Of a stretch of 64,000 nt of DNA, positions 62,087-64,000 are shown in pieces; position 1 is the first letter of the stretch, and every line of letters starts with the position of its first letter. This DNA is from an uncultured Candidatus Melainabacteria bacterium (GTDB taxonomy: Bacteria; Cyanobacteriota; Vampirovibrionia; Gastranaerophilales; Gastranaerophilaceae). The stretch lies in NCBI GenBank assembly GCA_932182025.1, contig CAKNXK010000005.1:1-64000 (forward strand), given 5' to 3'. The position numbers and the translations under genes were made by a program. The notes beneath the pieces are model-generated. The model saw only the letters and a list, made by a program, of their open reading frames with translations. It ran no database searches and was not told the origin of the DNA.

Positions 62087-63623
62087 GTTTCACCTCCACT
62101 AATCCACGCACGGAATTAAAGCAGAATATTTTATCTGCATTTATCAAATCCTTGGGATACAAAACTTGTTCTTCCCAGCCTAATTTTTCACGATAAGTTC
62201 CTGCAAGTAGCCCTGAAATAACAGGAGGAGTGTAATATTTTCCATTCTTCAATATTCCTATATTAGTAAATATTCCTTCAGTTATCTCACCACGCTCATT
62301 TGTCCTAATTTCGTCAAAAACCTCAGAAGGTAAATCCTCTCGTATACTTGTTTTGTGATACAAAAACGGATTAGACGAACTAACCGAACCCTTAATTCTT
62401 ATCTTATTTCCTCGAGATGGAAATACTGGTTTTATTTGAACATCAAAATTCCCATCTTTAAAAAGCTCCACTCGCAAAACTTTACCCACAGGAATTTCTA
62501 AATCCTCAATCTTTTCATTCCATTTAAACCCTAATTCATTAGCGGATTTTTTCATTCTTGCAGTATGACTTTGCCAATCATTTATCGCTGTTTCAATCAG
62601 AGTAAAATCAGTTTCCAAAAACTTTGTTTTTGTCAAAGTTTCTTCCCACTCATCCTCCGGCGTAGAATCCCAAACAATTGCACCACCAGCATGATATGTA
62701 AAAGTATTGTCCTTTTTATGCAAAATTCTTATAGGAACCGAAAATTCCGCCTCATCTCCATGAATATAACCAATCGCACCACAATAAATTTCCCTTGAAA
62801 AAGGTTCAACTTCTTCTATAACCCTCATTGTAGAAAGTTTCGGTGCACCTGTTATTGAACCGCAAGGGTAAAGAGCTTGAAAAATATTGTAGAGGTTACA
62901 GGCTACTTCTGCAGATACTTCTGATGTCATCTGATAAACAGTCGGATGCTCTTCTATTTCAAAAAGTTTTTCCACCTTAACAGAACCCGTTTTTGCAATT
63001 CTACCCAGGTCATTGCGAAGTAAATCCACTATCATTATATTTTCTGCACGATTTTTTATATCGTTGTATAAAAACTCTTTCATTCCTGCTTCTCGCGGTG
63101 CAGTACCTTTCATCGGTTTTGTTAAAATCTTATTTCCTTTAAGCTTAAAAAACAATTCAGGAGAAAAAGAAAGCAAAGTTTCATACTCATTTTTTATAAA
63201 AGCATTATATGGTGTTTTCTGTTTTTGAAGAAGAAACTCATATAATTCGAAATCCTCCGCATTTGTTTTTATTTCAGAAGGATATGTATAATTAACTTCA
63301 TAAGTCACACCATTACAAATCTGTTCTTTTATATATTCAACCGATTTAAAATATTCTTCTTTAGTAATTTTTGGCTTAGTAACAATTCCAATCTGAGAAG
63401 AAGGTACAGCAGGAATATATTGTCCGACTTTTTCATAAGCTTCAAAGTACATCAACGGTTTATCAGAAGCTTTGCTCAAATCGTAACGTAAATATCCCAG
63501 TAAATATAACCCTTTTGAACGCAAACACTCCAGTTTTTCAAACCCTACCTTTAGCAAAGACGGTTCAAAAACTTCAAGCTTATCAACAAGCTTCTCAAAA
63601 CATTTATCAGAATATATCTGCAT
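62073..63623 (-). CDS. pabB: aminodeoxychorismate synthase fused to 4-amino-4-deoxychorismate lyase
   Basis: 516 residues. The N-terminal 320 are chorismate-binding: KPMKGTAPREAGMKEFLYND, GSITGAPKLSTMRVIEEVEP, IYCGAIGYI. The last 190 are a class IV PLP lyase domain (ITEGIFTNIGILKNGKYYTP, NSVRGLVEVKL). A single protein thus makes p-aminobenzoate from chorismate with ammonia from PabA. Such pabB-pabC fusions are known. ATG 63623 is chosen: TATAAT (63635-63630, minus) lies 6 bases before it and overlaps the alternative ATG 63638. No ribosome site, so possibly leaderless. Confidence 0.88.
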   Translation of the reverse strand: MQIYSDKCFEKLVDKLEVFEPSLLKVGFEKLECLRSKGLYLLGYLRYDLSKASDKPLMYFEAYEKVGQYIPAVPSSQIGIVTKPKITKEEYFKSVEYIKEQICNGVTYEVNYTYPSEIKTNAEDFELYEFLLQKQKTPYNAFIKNEYETLLSFSPELFFKLKGNKILTKPMKGTAPREAGMKEFLYNDIKNRAENIMIVDLLRNDLGRIAKTGSVKVEKLFEIEEHPTVYQMTSEVSAEVACNLYNIFQALYPCGSITGAPKLSTMRVIEEVEPFSREIYCGAIGYIHGDEAEFSVPIRILHKKDNTFTYHAGGAIVWDSTPEDEWEETLTKTKFLETDFTLIETAINDWQSHTARMKKSANELGFKWNEKIEDLEIPVGKVLRVELFKDGNFDVQIKPVFPSRGNKIRIKGSVSSSNPFLYHKTSIREDLPSEVFDEIRTNERGEITEGIFTNIGILKNGKYYTPPVISGLLAGTYREKLGWEEQVLYPKDLINADKIFCFNSVRGLVEVKLADN

Positions 63624-63648
63624 AGAATTATTATACATGAAAAAGTAA

Positions 63649-63670
63649 GGGCGAAGCTAAAGCTTCGCCC
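63649..63670 (-). terminator. terminator after the EmrA-like gene
   Basis: GGGCGAAGCT (63649-63658), AA, AGCTTCGCCC (63661-63670); on the minus strand followed by TTACTTTTTC. Weak T-tract. Confidence 0.65.
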
Positions 63671-63689
63671 TGTGATATGGAATTATATT

Positions 63690-64000
63690 CTATTTAACTT
63701 TTATCTTTGGTACAACTGACATTCCGGGAATAATTGAGTATTCATTCGGATCAATCTCTTCCGTAAACACAATTTTTACAGGAATTCTCTGTACAATCTT
63801 AACAAATGACCCAACTGCATTTTCAGGAGGGAAAAGACTTGCTTTTGCACCAGAACTTCTTTGAATAGAATCAATTTTTCCTTTAAAAACCTTGTTTGGA
63901 TATGTATCAATTTTAATATCAACAGGCATACCTTCCTTCATTCCTCTAATCTGAGTTTCTTTATAGTTCGCTACGACCCAGACATCATTAGGAACAACTA
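63690..64000 (-). CDS. EmrA/HlyD-family membrane fusion protein, 3' part
   Basis: The frame is open to the window edge. The visible 102 residues, including VVPNDVWVVANYKETQIRGM, MPVDIKIDTYPNKVFKGKID and SSGAKASLFPPENAVGSFVK, cover the C-terminal beta-barrel of an EmrA-type protein. They are nearly the same as the C-terminus of the emrA-like gene at 54.5-54.8 kb (ASGAKASLFPPENAVGSYVK there). A second MFS pump would be expected beyond the edge. A terminator follows the stop. Confidence 0.88.
   Translation of the reverse strand, partial: VVPNDVWVVANYKETQIRGMKEGMPVDIKIDTYPNKVFKGKIDSIQRSSGAKASLFPPENAVGSFVKIVQRIPVKIVFTEEIDPNEYSIIPGMSVVPKIKVK

Overview
The window is an AT-rich bacterial chromosome segment with short intergenic gaps, AAGGAG-type ribosome binding sites and many intrinsic terminators. 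The gene set points to an anaerobic, diderm gut bacterium: 2-oxoacid:ferredoxin oxidoreductase (korABCD), a glycyl-radical protein, arabinose-5-phosphate isomerase, a GT9 LPS-type glycosyltransferase and a TolC-like outer membrane protein. Several large unrecognised proteins share N-termini such as FKG, FKAE or PNFGG and a hydrophobic stretch. From memory this fits the Gastranaerophilales/Vampirovibrionia (non-photosynthetic relatives of Cyanobacteria). That assignment is an inference, not a database result.

Layout. 1-16 kb is ordinary chromosome: a repeat-rich putative surface lipoprotein, lysC, an envelope operon (MsbA-like exporter, manC, kdsD, Fe-S protein), gltX, rpoZ-like and map. From 16.07 kb to 30.25 kb lies a complete integrated element of about 14.1 kb in the 3' end of tRNA-Glu. 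It is bounded by 14-bp direct repeats (GTACCATTTTAAAA at 16140 and 30237). It carries a large serine recombinase whose last codons lie inside the tRNA gene, a 32-residue coupled ORF, two unknown genes, an XRE regulator divergent from an eight-gene operon of secreted or membrane-anchored proteins, a two-gene SIR2-like plus 875-residue system, an Abi/HEPN-type protein and a ribbon-helix-helix protein at the far end. No conjugation or replication genes were recognised, so it looks like a cargo/defence island.

30-56 kb is again chromosomal: GT9 glycosyltransferase, a 1.27-kilo-residue SF1 helicase with a second, degenerate helicase half, korABCD, tRNA-Gly, a DapL-like aminotransferase, a putative HExxH metallopeptidase, gyrB, a Crp/Fnr regulator facing a minimal glycyl-radical protein across a palindrome, a CLC transporter, and a MarR-controlled tripartite drug exporter.

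56,368-60,417 is a second mobile unit, whose ends can be placed to the base. It starts TGTAA, ends TTACA, has a 5-bp target duplication (TCAGG) on both sides, and carries several copies of a 32-bp repeat near its ends like MuA binding sites. It contains an internally deleted Mu-like transposase, a helicase-like C-terminal fragment, and cargo (nucleotidyltransferase, HxlR regulator, flavin oxidoreductase, small membrane protein). It sits between emrB and tRNA-Arg. The window ends with a glycosyltransferase, the p-aminobenzoate genes pabA and pabBC, and the 3' part of a second EmrA-like gene.

The best candidates for an undescribed system are the SIR2/875-residue pair (25.3-29.0 kb) and the XRE-controlled eight-gene secreted-protein operon (20.3-25.3 kb), both inside the tRNA-Glu island.
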